A stretch of DNA of 64,000 nucleotides. Source: Natronincola ferrireducens. Lineage in GTDB: Bacteria; Bacillota; Clostridia; Peptostreptococcales; Natronincolaceae. The position numbers were made by a program, and so were the translations under genes. How positions within the stretch are numbered: the stretch's first letter is position 1; every line of letters begins with the position of its first letter. The notes beneath the pieces were generated by a model, which saw only the letters and a list, made by a program, of their open reading frames with translations, was not told where the DNA came from and did not search any database. The stretch covers positions 868,001-932,000 of the forward strand of contig NZ_FNFP01000001.1 in assembly GCF_900100845.1 (NCBI RefSeq). The letters run 5' to 3'. Below are positions 7,701 through 16,381 of the stretch, one piece after another.

Positions 7701-9287
7701 ATGAATAGGGCTTATCTAGTGCTGTACCCCTTGACGGTTATTGTAAATCTACTGCCATTTATACCTATGTCCATGAAAGGAATATTAGGGATAATTTTTA
7801 TTATCATTACTTCAATGAAGGTCAATTATAAGAATGGACTGATTATTGCTACATTATGGATTGTATTTGGATTTATCAATTATACTTTAGATATAAACGT
7901 AGATTATAGAATTCCAAAAGCTACTATGATTTTAGGCTCGGGATTATACTATTTTATTGCATATTATTTAGGAAAGTCAACAGAAAGTCTAAGGCGAAAA
8001 AATAAGCAGTTAAAGGGGGAAATACAGAAAAGGGAAAATATAGAGAATGAATTGAAGAAAAAGCTTACCATGATACAAAGCTTAATGAACACTATACCAA
8101 GCCCTATTTTTTTTAAAAATTTAGATTATAGATATATGGGTTGTAATCCTGCATTTGAGAAAGCTTTAGGAGTAAAAGAAGGAGATTTAATTGGCAAAAC
8201 ATCCTATGATATAAACGATAGAAAATCGGCAGACTTACTTTATAGTATGGACATACAACTCTTAGAAAGTGGCGGGGAGCAGGTCTATGAAACTACTATA
8301 AAATTTGCTGATGGCAGCTTAAGAAACATTATTTTTAATAAGGGTATATTTGCAGATGAAAAGGGTAATCCCCTTGGAATTGTGGGAGTCATGACAGATA
8401 TTACAGATAAAAAACAAAGGGAGGTATTGAGACAAAAAGTAGTGGAGAAGAAGCGGGAAATTGATGAAATATTAGAGCATGACAAAATGAAGACTGAATT
8501 TTTTTCAAATATTTCCCATGAACTTAGAACACCTTTAAATGTAATATTAGGTTCTATACAGCTAATAGATCAATACATAACAGATGAAGCATATGATAAA
8601 AGTCAAGATAAAGTAAAAAAGGGTACTGTTATCATGAGACAAAACTGCTATAGGTTATTGAGACTTGTAAACAATCTTATAGATGTTAGTAAAATTGATG
8701 CCTCTGCATTTGAGATAAACCTAAGGAACTGTAACATAGTGACGATAGTAGAGGAAATAACCCTATCGGTATCAAGTTACATAGAAAATCGTGGAATAAG
8801 TCTCGTGTTTGATACTGATATAGAGGAGAAAGTTATCCCCTGTGATGATGAGAAAATAGAGAGAATTATGCTGAATCTACTTTCTAATGCTGTGAAATTT
8901 ACACCAACAGGGGGAAGTATATTTGTCAGCATTCATGATAGAGGTAATAGCTTATGTATTAATGTAAGGGATACTGGAATAGGAATACCCCTAGAGAAAC
9001 AGGGAGAAATATTTGAAAGATTTTGTCAGGTAACTGATCTGTTTTCAAGACAACATGAAGGTAGTGGTATAGGTCTAAATCTTGTAAAAAATCTTGTTGA
9101 AATGCATGGTGGAACAATTACTGTTACAAGTAAACTTGGCAAGGGAACCACTTTTACCATCAGCTTACCTACAACAACACTGGTGGAAGAAGCCATGGAA
9201 CATAAGTCTTTTGAGGAACAACATTGCATTGAAAGGATCAGCATAGAATTTTCCGATATTTATTCCCCTAGACAAATAATATCTTAA
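7701..9287 (+). CDS. Membrane-bound PAS sensor histidine kinase
   Basis: A 528-residue orphan sensor kinase. Residues 5-92 contain about four hydrophobic helices, followed by a short coiled coil (95-130), a PAS domain (about 125-238, ending GIVGVMTDITDKK), and a kinase core. The core shows the H box FFSNISHELRTPLN with phospho-acceptor His273, N box NLLSNAVKF (392-400), G1 DTGIGIP (424-430) and G2 GSGIGLNLVK (454-463). The ATG at 7692 abuts GGGAGG, so I use the ATG at 7701. No response regulator is adjacent, so the partner is encoded elsewhere. In spore formers such orphan kinases often feed Spo0A, but nothing here proves that. Confidence 0.9.
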   Translation: MNRAYLVLYPLTVIVNLLPFIPMSMKGILGIIFIIITSMKVNYKNGLIIATLWIVFGFINYTLDINVDYRIPKATMILGSGLYYFIAYYLGKSTESLRRKNKQLKGEIQKRENIENELKKKLTMIQSLMNTIPSPIFFKNLDYRYMGCNPAFEKALGVKEGDLIGKTSYDINDRKSADLLYSMDIQLLESGGEQVYETTIKFADGSLRNIIFNKGIFADEKGNPLGIVGVMTDITDKKQREVLRQKVVEKKREIDEILEHDKMKTEFFSNISHELRTPLNVILGSIQLIDQYITDEAYDKSQDKVKKGTVIMRQNCYRLLRLVNNLIDVSKIDASAFEINLRNCNIVTIVEEITLSVSSYIENRGISLVFDTDIEEKVIPCDDEKIERIMLNLLSNAVKFTPTGGSIFVSIHDRGNSLCINVRDTGIGIPLEKQGEIFERFCQVTDLFSRQHEGSGIGLNLVKNLVEMHGGTITVTSKLGKGTTFTISLPTTTLVEEAMEHKSFEEQHCIERISIEFSDIYSPRQIIS

Positions 9288-9363
9288 TTTAAATAGATAA
9301 GGAAAAACAGGGAAGCTCCTTAGGACAAGGGATCATATTGCTATAAGTAAATTTCTAGCATAC

Positions 9364-9403
9364 AGATAGATAGTGATGACCAAATAGTCATCACTATCTA
9401 TCT
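9364..9403. terminator. 17-bp perfect inverted repeat between converging genes
   Basis: A 17-bp perfect stem (9364-9380 with 9387-9403) and 6-nt loop CAAATA overlaps the last codons of the minus-strand gene. There is no clear T tract on either side, so it may terminate inefficiently or protect 3' ends. Confidence 0.6.
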
Positions 9404-9828
9404 ATATGAATCATTTCTTTTAATTTTTTTAAATGATCATGATCAGTTCTTAAGATTTTTTCAACCATTTCTAAACTGGTGGCATCCAAATCTCCTTGGA
9501 TGATTTTTTCTACCATAGCAATCCCTTGATCTTCTCCATCATAGAGTTTTTTTAGCATGCTTTTTTCGCTTCTAAAGACCCCTTCAGCCTTTAACTTGGT
9601 TTGAGCCATAATCCCCACCATTCCAGTAGATTCTTTTGGTGTGCCACCAAGACTGATGATATGATCTGTGATTTCTATGGCATGCTGCTTGTGGTCCCTC
9701 AAAATATTACTAATTTCTTCTCTTGTCTGTTGATCTTCTATTTTAGCTAAAGTAGTTTCATAGCTTTCTATAGCCATATGTTCTCCCTGCAGCAGTTCAT
9801 TTAATGTTTTTATATTTGGCTCATCCAT
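9394..9828 (-). CDS. DUF2383-type ferritin-like four-helix protein
   Basis: A 144-residue, all-helical protein matching the PA2169/DUF2383 group of the ferritin-like superfamily. Potential metal or structural ligands are in LLQGEHMAIESYE (helix 1), ILRDHKQHAIEI (helix 2) and ILRTDHDHLKKL (helix 4). Start is supported by GAGGAGGAATTT upstream. The function of the family is not established; a role in stress or the spore has been suggested because of distribution. It is monocistronic and converges on the histidine kinase. Confidence 0.8.
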   Translation of the reverse strand: MDEPNIKTLNELLQGEHMAIESYETTLAKIEDQQTREEISNILRDHKQHAIEITDHIISLGGTPKESTGMVGIMAQTKLKAEGVFRSEKSMLKKLYDGEDQGIAMVEKIIQGDLDATSLEMVEKILRTDHDHLKKLKEMIHIDR

Positions 9829-10049
9829 TTAAAATTCCTCCTCTGTTTCATTCCTCTATTATAGAATAGTATTCCCAAAGCTTATAGAAGTAAACTCTTT
9901 CCATTGAGTTTCTTTGACTATCATGACAGGATATATAATTAGAAGATATTACAACTATCCATAGAGGAGATGAGAGAATATAATTAATTCAGGAAGTCGG
10001 AAAACATGTATGTTTTAGTGATTTCTAAAATAGTAGAAAGGTTGAGCTT

Positions 10050-10298
10050 ATGACTATTGATTATTTATTTTATTTCTTTATCATTATTTTACTTACAGGT
10101 ATCAGTTTTTCCTGCGGTTGGGTTGTTTACCACGGACTTAAGGACGGAGTTGTTTACACCAGGGGAAGGACTGCTGGTTACAAACGTGGGGGTCAGCCCA
10201 TATCCTTTTGGTTTCAAATCATCATGGAATCAGTAATTGGTGTTACGATGCTTCGTTATCTTATATTCAAATGGTTTCCTGCATTTCCTCAGTTATGA
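10050..10298 (+). CDS. Small two-helix membrane protein, unknown
   Basis: An 82-residue protein with hydrophobic helices at about 5-27 and 50-72 separated by a basic, glycine-rich loop (YTRGRTAGYKRGGQP). I do not recognise the family. It is the first of three closely spaced genes on the plus strand (10050, 10328, 10834) that all encode membrane proteins, which suggests one operon and perhaps one complex. Confidence 0.6.
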   Translation: MTIDYLFYFFIIILLTGISFSCGWVVYHGLKDGVVYTRGRTAGYKRGGQPISFWFQIIMESVIGVTMLRYLIFKWFPAFPQL

Positions 10299-10327
10299 AG
10301 ATGGTATAAGAATGGAGGGTAGAATGT

Positions 10328-10789
10328 ATGAATAAAAAAGCTGAAATTCTGAAGAGAAAAAGAAAGGCACAGGACCAAAGACAAGTGGCCGTCAATCAGG
10401 AAAATGAAGAGATAAAAAGCTTTATTTTTTTTCTTATGTTTTACCTCTTTCTTGGTATTTGTCAGCTAATAGGCAGGTTTTTTGATATTGATGTTTTAAT
10501 TTACATGACTAGAATTAGGACAAGAGACACTTCTAGCTCTAGTGTAAGCTTTCCACCGATTGTTATAAGTATAGGAACTGCTTATATTGTTATGACAATT
10601 TTAGACAAACTACCTTATTTGACAATTTTAGTGGAAACTGGAAAAAAGCTAAGCCTAAGACTTCGGAAGTATCATAGACTCTATAGAATTGCAAAGTTTG
10701 TATATAAGCATCCGATATGGTCTTACCTCATGGCAACGACAATCCATACAATTATTGAAACCTTCTTGATCTATGTTGTAAAAATTTAA
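10328..10789 (+). CDS. Membrane protein of unknown function
   Basis: A 153-residue protein with a highly charged N terminus (KKAEILKRKRKAQDQRQ), then hydrophobic stretches at about 33-50, 75-95 and 130-152. It starts 29 bp after the preceding small membrane protein with a GGAGGG ribosome-binding site. No recognisable domain. Second gene of the three-gene membrane operon. Confidence 0.6.
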   Translation: MNKKAEILKRKRKAQDQRQVAVNQENEEIKSFIFFLMFYLFLGICQLIGRFFDIDVLIYMTRIRTRDTSSSSVSFPPIVISIGTAYIVMTILDKLPYLTILVETGKKLSLRLRKYHRLYRIAKFVYKHPIWSYLMATTIHTIIETFLIYVVKI

Positions 10790-10833
10790 CTTGGTTTAGC
10801 ATTTTAGACTGTAAAACTAGAAAGGTGATTAAT

Positions 10834-11550
10834 TTGTCATTTATAAAAGCTATAGGGAGAATTTCCCTAAAAATATTTAAATATATTCTACTTATAATTA
10901 TTCTTGTAACTTTACCCATTCTTAGCTGGTTCATCATGGGGCAGATTCAAGCATTGATCCTTGTTCCAGATGATTTTATTATGTGGGCAGTAGGGGACTC
11001 AATTCCCACATTGGCTTTGTTCCTCTTCATGATGATTGCTTATCCTGTGATTAATTTCACCCACATAAAAAAAGACCAGACATTTCTAAAAGCCTCTAAC
11101 CTTGTCAAAAGGCATAAGAAAGTCAGTATTACTGCTTTTTTAGGTGTCGCTATGATTATAGGATACTACATGTTTACAAATGCAAGTGTTATTTCCAGTG
11201 ATAAAATTGTTACCCACGGTTTCTTTTATCCCCAGGGTAAGGAATATTCCTATTCCGATATAAAAGCCCTTCATACGGGAACATATAATAGAACTATTCC
11301 CTTTATACGAGATAAGGGAGAATTCTATTATATTATTGAACTAAATAATGGTAAGAAAATCAATCTTGCCAATATAGGTGGTGTTAAGGATCATCGGGAT
11401 AGCTGGCTAACCTTTATGGAGCTAGATCAGGTCTTTACGGAATTGGATGTAGTTAAAAATGTTGATGCTAAAAATTTTGATTCCCATCTAAAGAACTTAG
11501 ACCCCCTATATAGGGGCAGAATACAAAATATTTTTGAGAATGTAAAGTAG
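10834..11550 (+). CDS. Membrane protein with soluble C-terminal domain, unknown
   Basis: A 239-residue protein. The AAAGGTGATT ribosome-binding site contains an in-frame GTG (10825), so the properly spaced TTG at 10834 is the more likely start (MSFIKAIGR). Hydrophobic helices lie at about 9-35, 50-70 and 90-112. The last half is soluble, beta-rich (GKEYSYSDIKALHTGTY, FYYIIELNNGKKINL) and resembles the small PH-like or DUF5673-like domains seen after membrane helices in Firmicutes, but I am not sure. Third gene of the membrane operon. Confidence 0.55.
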   Translation: MSFIKAIGRISLKIFKYILLIIILVTLPILSWFIMGQIQALILVPDDFIMWAVGDSIPTLALFLFMMIAYPVINFTHIKKDQTFLKASNLVKRHKKVSITAFLGVAMIIGYYMFTNASVISSDKIVTHGFFYPQGKEYSYSDIKALHTGTYNRTIPFIRDKGEFYYIIELNNGKKINLANIGGVKDHRDSWLTFMELDQVFTELDVVKNVDAKNFDSHLKNLDPLYRGRIQNIFENVK

Positions 11551-11614
11551 CATTGTCTCTGTCAATATGCAGTCTATTGAAGAATAGTATTATTAAAAAA
11601 TTTATTATAGGATC

Positions 11615-12505
11615 CTAACGAAAATCCAATAATTTCTGTTCTTCTAACCAAGCCCTCAGATGATTAACAAATTTTTGTGAAGCATTAGAGAGGTTTTGTA
11701 GGGAATAGGCTGCAATTCCTATGGTACGATAATGGCTGCCTTTTAAATTAACAGAACAAATATTGGATTGAAGATTGGGTATAGCCATTTCAGGAAGAAT
11801 GCTAATGCCCAAGTCTTTTTGTACCATTGCTATAATGGCCTGTTCTTCTAATACTTCGTATCTAATATTAGGTATGATTTTATTGACTTTCAGTATTTGC
11901 CTAACGTCATGATTTTTACCCCATTTAGGCATAATAAAGGGTTCGTCTTTTATTTCTCGAAAATCAATTAGATCTCGGCAGCCTAAGGGGTGTTGATGGG
12001 GTAGAATACACACCATTTTATCCTTTTTTAAGGGAATAAAGTCAAAGGATTTATTAGCTGCCAAAACCATAAATCCAAAATCTACAGCACCATTTGCGAT
12101 CCAATAGTTAATTTCATCATAGTCTCCTTCCAATAGTTTGATATGTATAGAAGGATAATTATTTTGAAATTCCTTTATCACCCCAGGTAACCATTGGGTA
12201 GAAACACTTGTAAATGTGCCGATTCGTACCGTGCCAACTTGAAGTCCATTTATTGCTGCTACTTCCTGCTTTAGTTGTTCATCCAATTGTAAAATTTCAT
12301 GGATATATTTTAAAAGGTACTCTCCATTACTCGTTAAACTAATACCTGAACGATTTCTAATAAGTAGAGGAAATCCAAATTCTAACTCTAAACTAGAAAT
12401 AGCATGGCTGATACCAGACTGTGTTAAATTCAGGGCCTCAGCAGCCCTAGTTAAGCTCCCAAGTTCAACAGTTGTACTAAATATTCCATACTTTAAAAGA
12501 GACAT
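11615..12505 (-). CDS. LysR-family transcriptional regulator
   Basis: A 296-residue protein of standard LysR size. The N-terminal winged helix-turn-helix is clear (GSLTRAAEALNLTQSGISHAISSLE, about residues 17-41), followed by a two-lobed periplasmic-binding-like effector domain starting VGTVRIGTFTSVS. The start has AGGAGG upstream. It is divergent from a DMT exporter with a 150-bp shared promoter region containing a dyad, the usual arrangement for a LysR protein controlling its neighbour in response to a small ligand. Confidence 0.92.
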   Translation of the reverse strand: MSLLKYGIFSTTVELGSLTRAAEALNLTQSGISHAISSLELEFGFPLLIRNRSGISLTSNGEYLLKYIHEILQLDEQLKQEVAAINGLQVGTVRIGTFTSVSTQWLPGVIKEFQNNYPSIHIKLLEGDYDEINYWIANGAVDFGFMVLAANKSFDFIPLKKDKMVCILPHQHPLGCRDLIDFREIKDEPFIMPKWGKNHDVRQILKVNKIIPNIRYEVLEEQAIIAMVQKDLGISILPEMAIPNLQSNICSVNLKGSHYRTIGIAAYSLQNLSNASQKFVNHLRAWLEEQKLLDFR

Positions 12506-12521
12506 AGCATCCTCCTATATA

Positions 12522-12538
12522 CATGAATTTATTTCATG
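12522..12538. promoter_or_regulatory. Candidate LysR operator
   Basis: CATGAA-TTTAT-TTCATG is a perfect 6+5+6 dyad in the intergenic region between the divergent LysR and DMT genes, 17 bp from the LysR start. LysR sites are typically T-N11-A dyads, which this contains. Confidence 0.5.
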
Positions 12539-12654
12539 CAAAATATTATAAACATTCATTTTACTAATACAAATTATACCTGTATAGTATTGAGTAGGCA
12601 ATAATCAATTTTCCATACTAATCTTTAAGTACTTTAATGAAAAGGGGAATTTTT

Positions 12655-13548
12655 ATGAAAACTCAATTAAAGGCAGATTTAATGATGTTAATGGTTACAG
12701 CGATTTGGGGTTCATCCTATTTGTTTATGAAAATGGGACTGAATACTATTCAGGAATTTAATTTTATAGGATTGCGATTTGGTATTGCTTTTATCTTATC
12801 TGCAATAGTATTTCATAAACGTTTAATGAAAGCTGAATTTAAGACAGTGAAGTATGCTTTTATCCTTGGGTCCATTTTATTTTCAGTCTTTGCTGCCATC
12901 ACTTTGGGTTTAAAAACTACAACAGCTTCAAATGCTGGGTTTTTAGTAAGTCTTACTGTTATATTTGTCCCTATCCTATCGGCTGTTTTTTTAAAGAAGA
13001 TACCAGAAAAAAGGATTTGCTTAGGAGCCTGCCTGGCGGTGCTGGGGATTGCTTTACTAACTTTAAATAGTCAGTTCATAATTAATACTGGTGACTTGTT
13101 GTGCATTTTAGGGGCTCTGTTCTTTGCAATACATATTATCGTTACAGGAAAATTAACAAAAGATGTAGATTCAATTATGTTGGGGGTTTTACAGCTTGGA
13201 TTTACAGGAGGATGGGGATTTATACTTGCATTTGTGCTGGAAACACCTACATTACCAAATACTTCTGAAGCTTGGTTAGCTGTATTGGCATTAAGCATCC
13301 TGTGTAGTGCTATAGGATTTACCCTTCAAACAGTGGCACAAAAATATACTACTCCAACCCATATTGGGCTTATTTTTTCACTAGAGCCTGTTTTCACTGC
13401 AGTATTTGCTTTTATATTTATAGGTGAAATGCTTTCTATAAGAGGATATATTGGAGCAGTAATTGTATTATTAGGGGTGGTTAATGCTGAAATAGATTTT
13501 AAAAATATATTTATAAAAAGAAGGGGAGAACAAGCAAATACTTGGTAA
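12655..13548 (+). CDS. EamA/DMT-family permease
   Basis: A 297-residue protein with ten predicted membrane helices in two repeats of five, the standard drug/metabolite transporter layout. Diagnostic stretches are AIWGSSYLFMKMGL near the N terminus and the second-repeat motif SILCSAIGFTLQTVAQKYTTPTHIGLIFSLEPVFTA. The ATG at 12637 lies before the ribosome-binding site AAAGGGG, so the ATG at 12655 is used. Members usually export amino acids or metabolites. Control by the divergent LysR regulator is likely; the substrate is not known. Confidence 0.88.
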   Translation: MKTQLKADLMMLMVTAIWGSSYLFMKMGLNTIQEFNFIGLRFGIAFILSAIVFHKRLMKAEFKTVKYAFILGSILFSVFAAITLGLKTTTASNAGFLVSLTVIFVPILSAVFLKKIPEKRICLGACLAVLGIALLTLNSQFIINTGDLLCILGALFFAIHIIVTGKLTKDVDSIMLGVLQLGFTGGWGFILAFVLETPTLPNTSEAWLAVLALSILCSAIGFTLQTVAQKYTTPTHIGLIFSLEPVFTAVFAFIFIGEMLSIRGYIGAVIVLLGVVNAEIDFKNIFIKRRGEQANTW

Positions 13549-13652
13549 AATAATTTCATTAGTTTAACACAAAAGATAAATCATCATAAAGACCAGTATA
13601 ACATTTTTTCAAAAGGATACTTTAAATTTTTAACAATTATTGATTAATAGAA

Positions 13653-13845
13653 AGGCTATGTTAAATTTCATTGTTGATTTTAGACTGAATTGTAATTTTA
13701 GTATAAGTCATAGAGGTTTGTCATCCTGAAGGCAATGGAGGATCTAGTCTTTTAGCTCTAAAACTAAGATTCTTCGTTATCACTCAGGATGACTGGACCC
13801 TAACATTTCATATTTTTTCAAATATCAACATTTATCATTAACAGA
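13653..13845. repeat. MITE-like intergenic element
   Basis: A roughly 190-bp non-coding element. Imperfect inverted ends (GGCTATGTTAAA... and ...TTTATCATTAACAG) enclose a shorter inverted repeat, GTCATCCTGA (13720-13729) with TCAGGATGAC (13784-13793), and the motif AAGATTCTTCG. The core recalls the GTCATCCTGAGCGAAG family of short repeats found in many clostridial genomes. A related element lies at 43039-43186. Confidence 0.55.
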
Positions 13846-13863
13846 GGGAATAGAAAATAAAAG

Positions 13864-13922
13864 CTCCTTTCTGATAAGAATTATTAAAACAATCCACATC
13901 AGAGAGGAGTACTTTTTTAAAG
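13864..13922 (+). terminator. Hairpin with T tract
   Basis: CTCCTTTCTGA pairs with TCAGAGAGGAG (one G-U) around a 26-nt loop and is followed by TACTTTTTT. It could end read-through transcription from the DMT gene. Confidence 0.5.
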
Positions 13923-13968
13923 AAACATTTAAAATTTTACCAATGTAAAGCCTTAGGATGATATAGCT

Positions 13969-14205
13969 TTATTGAAAACTATTATTATTTGAACTTTCAT
14001 TCTTGCTTTTTTGAACTTTTTGCTTAGTGTTTTGTAATTCCTGTTGTCCTACAGCATTAGAAGTATTTAAAGTTGGAACACTAGAGGTCATTCCTTGATT
14101 AGTAGTTTGATTGTTTAAATCCTGCTTTGCACTCTGCAATTCCTGTTGTCCTACAGATTTTGAATTTTTCAAACTAGGAGTTTTCCCTGAAAATTTATTA
14201 TTCAT
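13969..14205 (-). CDS. Small repetitive hydrophilic protein, possibly gamma-SASP-like
   Basis: A 78-residue, Gln/Asn/Ser-rich protein with a two-fold internal repeat: SKSVGQQELQSAKQ and SNAVGQQELQNTKQ about 34 residues apart. It has no Trp, Cys or hydrophobic core. The composition and repeat recall gamma-type small acid-soluble spore proteins, which serve as amino acid stores, but the canonical signature is absent, so this is a suggestion only. The start has TGGAGGTAATATAGT upstream. Confidence 0.6.
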   Translation of the reverse strand: MNNKFSGKTPSLKNSKSVGQQELQSAKQDLNNQTTNQGMTSSVPTLNTSNAVGQQELQNTKQKVQKSKNESSNNNSFQ

Positions 14206-14388
14206 ACTATATTACCTCCATAAATATTATTAGTAAGTAATTTAACTTACCGATAATAGTATCTGTAGTTTTATATAAAATATGGTTTGTAAATAATGAA
14301 TAAATTAGTGAAAGATGCTAGCATAATTATTTTAAATAAACAACAATAGTAAAAAAACAGGATATTTTTATAACCATCTTAAAGTCCT

Positions 14389-16014
14389 TTAATAAATATT
14401 AATTTCTAGTTTTTCTCCATCCCATACAATGTCTTTTATAAGGATTTGTAGGATTTTTTTCTTTTCGTAAAAATCAGCTTCATGCAACAAAGTAAAAAAA
14501 TTTTTAAACATACCTTCGGTTATTTGTAATTCAGGGGGTACTATGGTAATGAATTCATCAATATTTATTAATGTACCCAGCTGTTCCCTGGTATCACGGA
14601 TTTTTTTATCTATTTTTTCAATTTCTTGCAGAATGTATTTCTCTGCTGTAGATCCTTGATTTTCAGCTAATTTTAGGGTGAGGATGGATATAGTGTTTTC
14701 ATAGGTGTCTAACTTTTTTTTAAGGCTTAGGTTTAATGGATTGTTATTTTCAAATTCCTTTAGACTTAGAAGGGTATTTCTTCTTGTAAGGAGCACATCG
14801 ATGAATTTACTAGAGGAGGTTGTAAATTTTTTTAATTCCTTTAGGACTATTTCCTCCGCCTGTTTGCCATTGAGGTTAATCATTGTACAAAGGCTGCTAC
14901 GGGAACGTTCCTTTAAAGTACATTTATAATAATGATGCAGAATTTCTCCATTTTTAGTTTTATAGGTTACCTTTAGCTTTGAACCACAGCTGTTACAGAG
15001 GAGAAGAGGGGTTAAGAGAGCCACTCGACTGTTTCCCTCTCTGGGAGCTTTTTTACTATTTTTCTTTAATTGACTTTGTACTTGAATCCAATCCATAGAA
15101 GAAATAATCCCTTGATGCTTACTAATAGCCACGATCCAATCGGTATATTTTTTTAATCTACAGGTCTTGCTTTTCTCTTGATGTTTATTATAAACGAGGA
15201 CACCATACCTTCCGTTAAAGGCTTCTTTAGGGCTAGCCACATCCATTCCCAAGCTCTGAAAGTATTGGTGTAGGCTTTCATCTGCTACTGCATAAACAGG
15301 ATTCATAAGGATAAGTTTTAAACTACTTTTATCAAAACACTTATTGTTCTTTGTTCTTAAATGTTTTTTTAAACACCAACTTTCCAATTGGCTAAGGCTG
15401 TTTAACTGTAAATATTTTTCATAGATGATTTTCACTATTTCTAGTTCTTTTTGAATGGGGGTTAATTGATACATCCTTTTCTTGTTCATATGATGATCAT
15501 AATAAGTAATAGCTTCACTTTTAAAGCCGGTGGGGGTAACACCTCCTAGCCATCTGCCTGTACGGGCTAATTGTATCATATTGTCTCGAATACGTTCAGC
15601 AATTGTTTCTCTTTCAAGTTGAGCAAATACTAGAGCAATATACATCATTGCTCTCCCCATAGGGGTAGATGTATCAAACTGTTCTTTGATGGAGACAAAG
15701 GCAACATCATGGCTTTGTAGAAGTTCTACAAGTTTAGTAAAATCAGTTATATTTCTACTGATTCGGTCAAGACGGTAGCAAATCAGCACATCAAACTTTT
15801 TTTCTTTGGCATCCTCCATCATTTTTTTAAATTGTGGTCTATCTATGTTTCCACCTGAAAACCCTTCATCATCATAAATAATAAAACTTTTTCCTTCAAA
15901 GTGAAGTTGCCCATATTCTTTACACAGAGCCACTTGATTTTGAACGGACTCACCCTTATCGGTGAATTTAGATTTTCTAGAATAGATTGCAATTGTCTTT
16001 ATTGCTATCACCAC
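14389..16014 (-). CDS. Large serine recombinase (site-specific integrase)
   Basis: A 541-residue recombinase. The resolvase catalytic domain begins TIAIYSRKSK, with the nucleophilic serine at about residue 12, and continues with DEGFSGGNIDRPQF and YRLDRISRN. The Recombinase domain follows (PTGFK...), then a zinc-ribbon with CNSCGSKL and later KCTLKERSRSSLC, and a C-terminal coiled coil. The start is a GTG at 16014 or 16011 inside a GGTGG run and is not certain. Such enzymes integrate phages and mobile islands, but no phage or cargo genes surround it here; only a small divergent gene accompanies it. It looks like a solitary or residual element, with high AT content like its surroundings. Confidence 0.9.
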   Translation of the reverse strand: MVIAIKTIAIYSRKSKFTDKGESVQNQVALCKEYGQLHFEGKSFIIYDDEGFSGGNIDRPQFKKMMEDAKEKKFDVLICYRLDRISRNITDFTKLVELLQSHDVAFVSIKEQFDTSTPMGRAMMYIALVFAQLERETIAERIRDNMIQLARTGRWLGGVTPTGFKSEAITYYDHHMNKKRMYQLTPIQKELEIVKIIYEKYLQLNSLSQLESWCLKKHLRTKNNKCFDKSSLKLILMNPVYAVADESLHQYFQSLGMDVASPKEAFNGRYGVLVYNKHQEKSKTCRLKKYTDWIVAISKHQGIISSMDWIQVQSQLKKNSKKAPREGNSRVALLTPLLLCNSCGSKLKVTYKTKNGEILHHYYKCTLKERSRSSLCTMINLNGKQAEEIVLKELKKFTTSSSKFIDVLLTRRNTLLSLKEFENNNPLNLSLKKKLDTYENTISILTLKLAENQGSTAEKYILQEIEKIDKKIRDTREQLGTLINIDEFITIVPPELQITEGMFKNFFTLLHEADFYEKKKILQILIKDIVWDGEKLEINIY

Positions 16015-16157
16015 CTTTTCCCCAGTTGTTGATAGACAGGATTGATCCCATCAACATTGAGGAAGTTTCATCCTATTAATATAACAATTATGCTGATAGA
16101 GGATAGAATAGTCCAATCCTTCAACATCATAGGATGTCTTAAGGAGGTGGAGAATTT

Positions 16158-16346
16158 ATGAGAAAAGGACAGGAAATCAAAGTAGTGGTGAATAAACCTA
16201 ATCAAGAAAATCTAGAAAAGCTTGTGGCTGAGGCTGTGGCTGAAGTAACTATCCATAGGATTAATAAGCTTCCAGAAAATCAAAGGCTGTATATGTTAGA
16301 AGAAATAATAAAAAAGCTTCAAGCTAAAAACACCTCTAACTGGTAG
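16158..16346 (+). CDS. 62-residue protein divergent to the recombinase
   Basis: A small, mostly helical, charged protein (KVVVNKPNQENLEKLVAEAVAEV... YMLEEIIKKLQ) with an excellent ribosome-binding site AAGGAGGTGG. I do not recognise it. It is transcribed away from the large serine recombinase across 140 bp. By position it could be a partner such as a directionality factor or regulator of the recombinase, but that is speculation. Confidence 0.65.
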   Translation: MRKGQEIKVVVNKPNQENLEKLVAEAVAEVTIHRINKLPENQRLYMLEEIIKKLQAKNTSNW

Positions 16347-16381
16347 TTCAAATACTTATTTATAGGATATTTCCGATTTAA

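Noticed and set aside
13653-13845. Possible CRISPR or phage attachment region near the serine recombinase
   Set aside because: No regularly spaced direct repeats; the structure is an inverted-repeat element.
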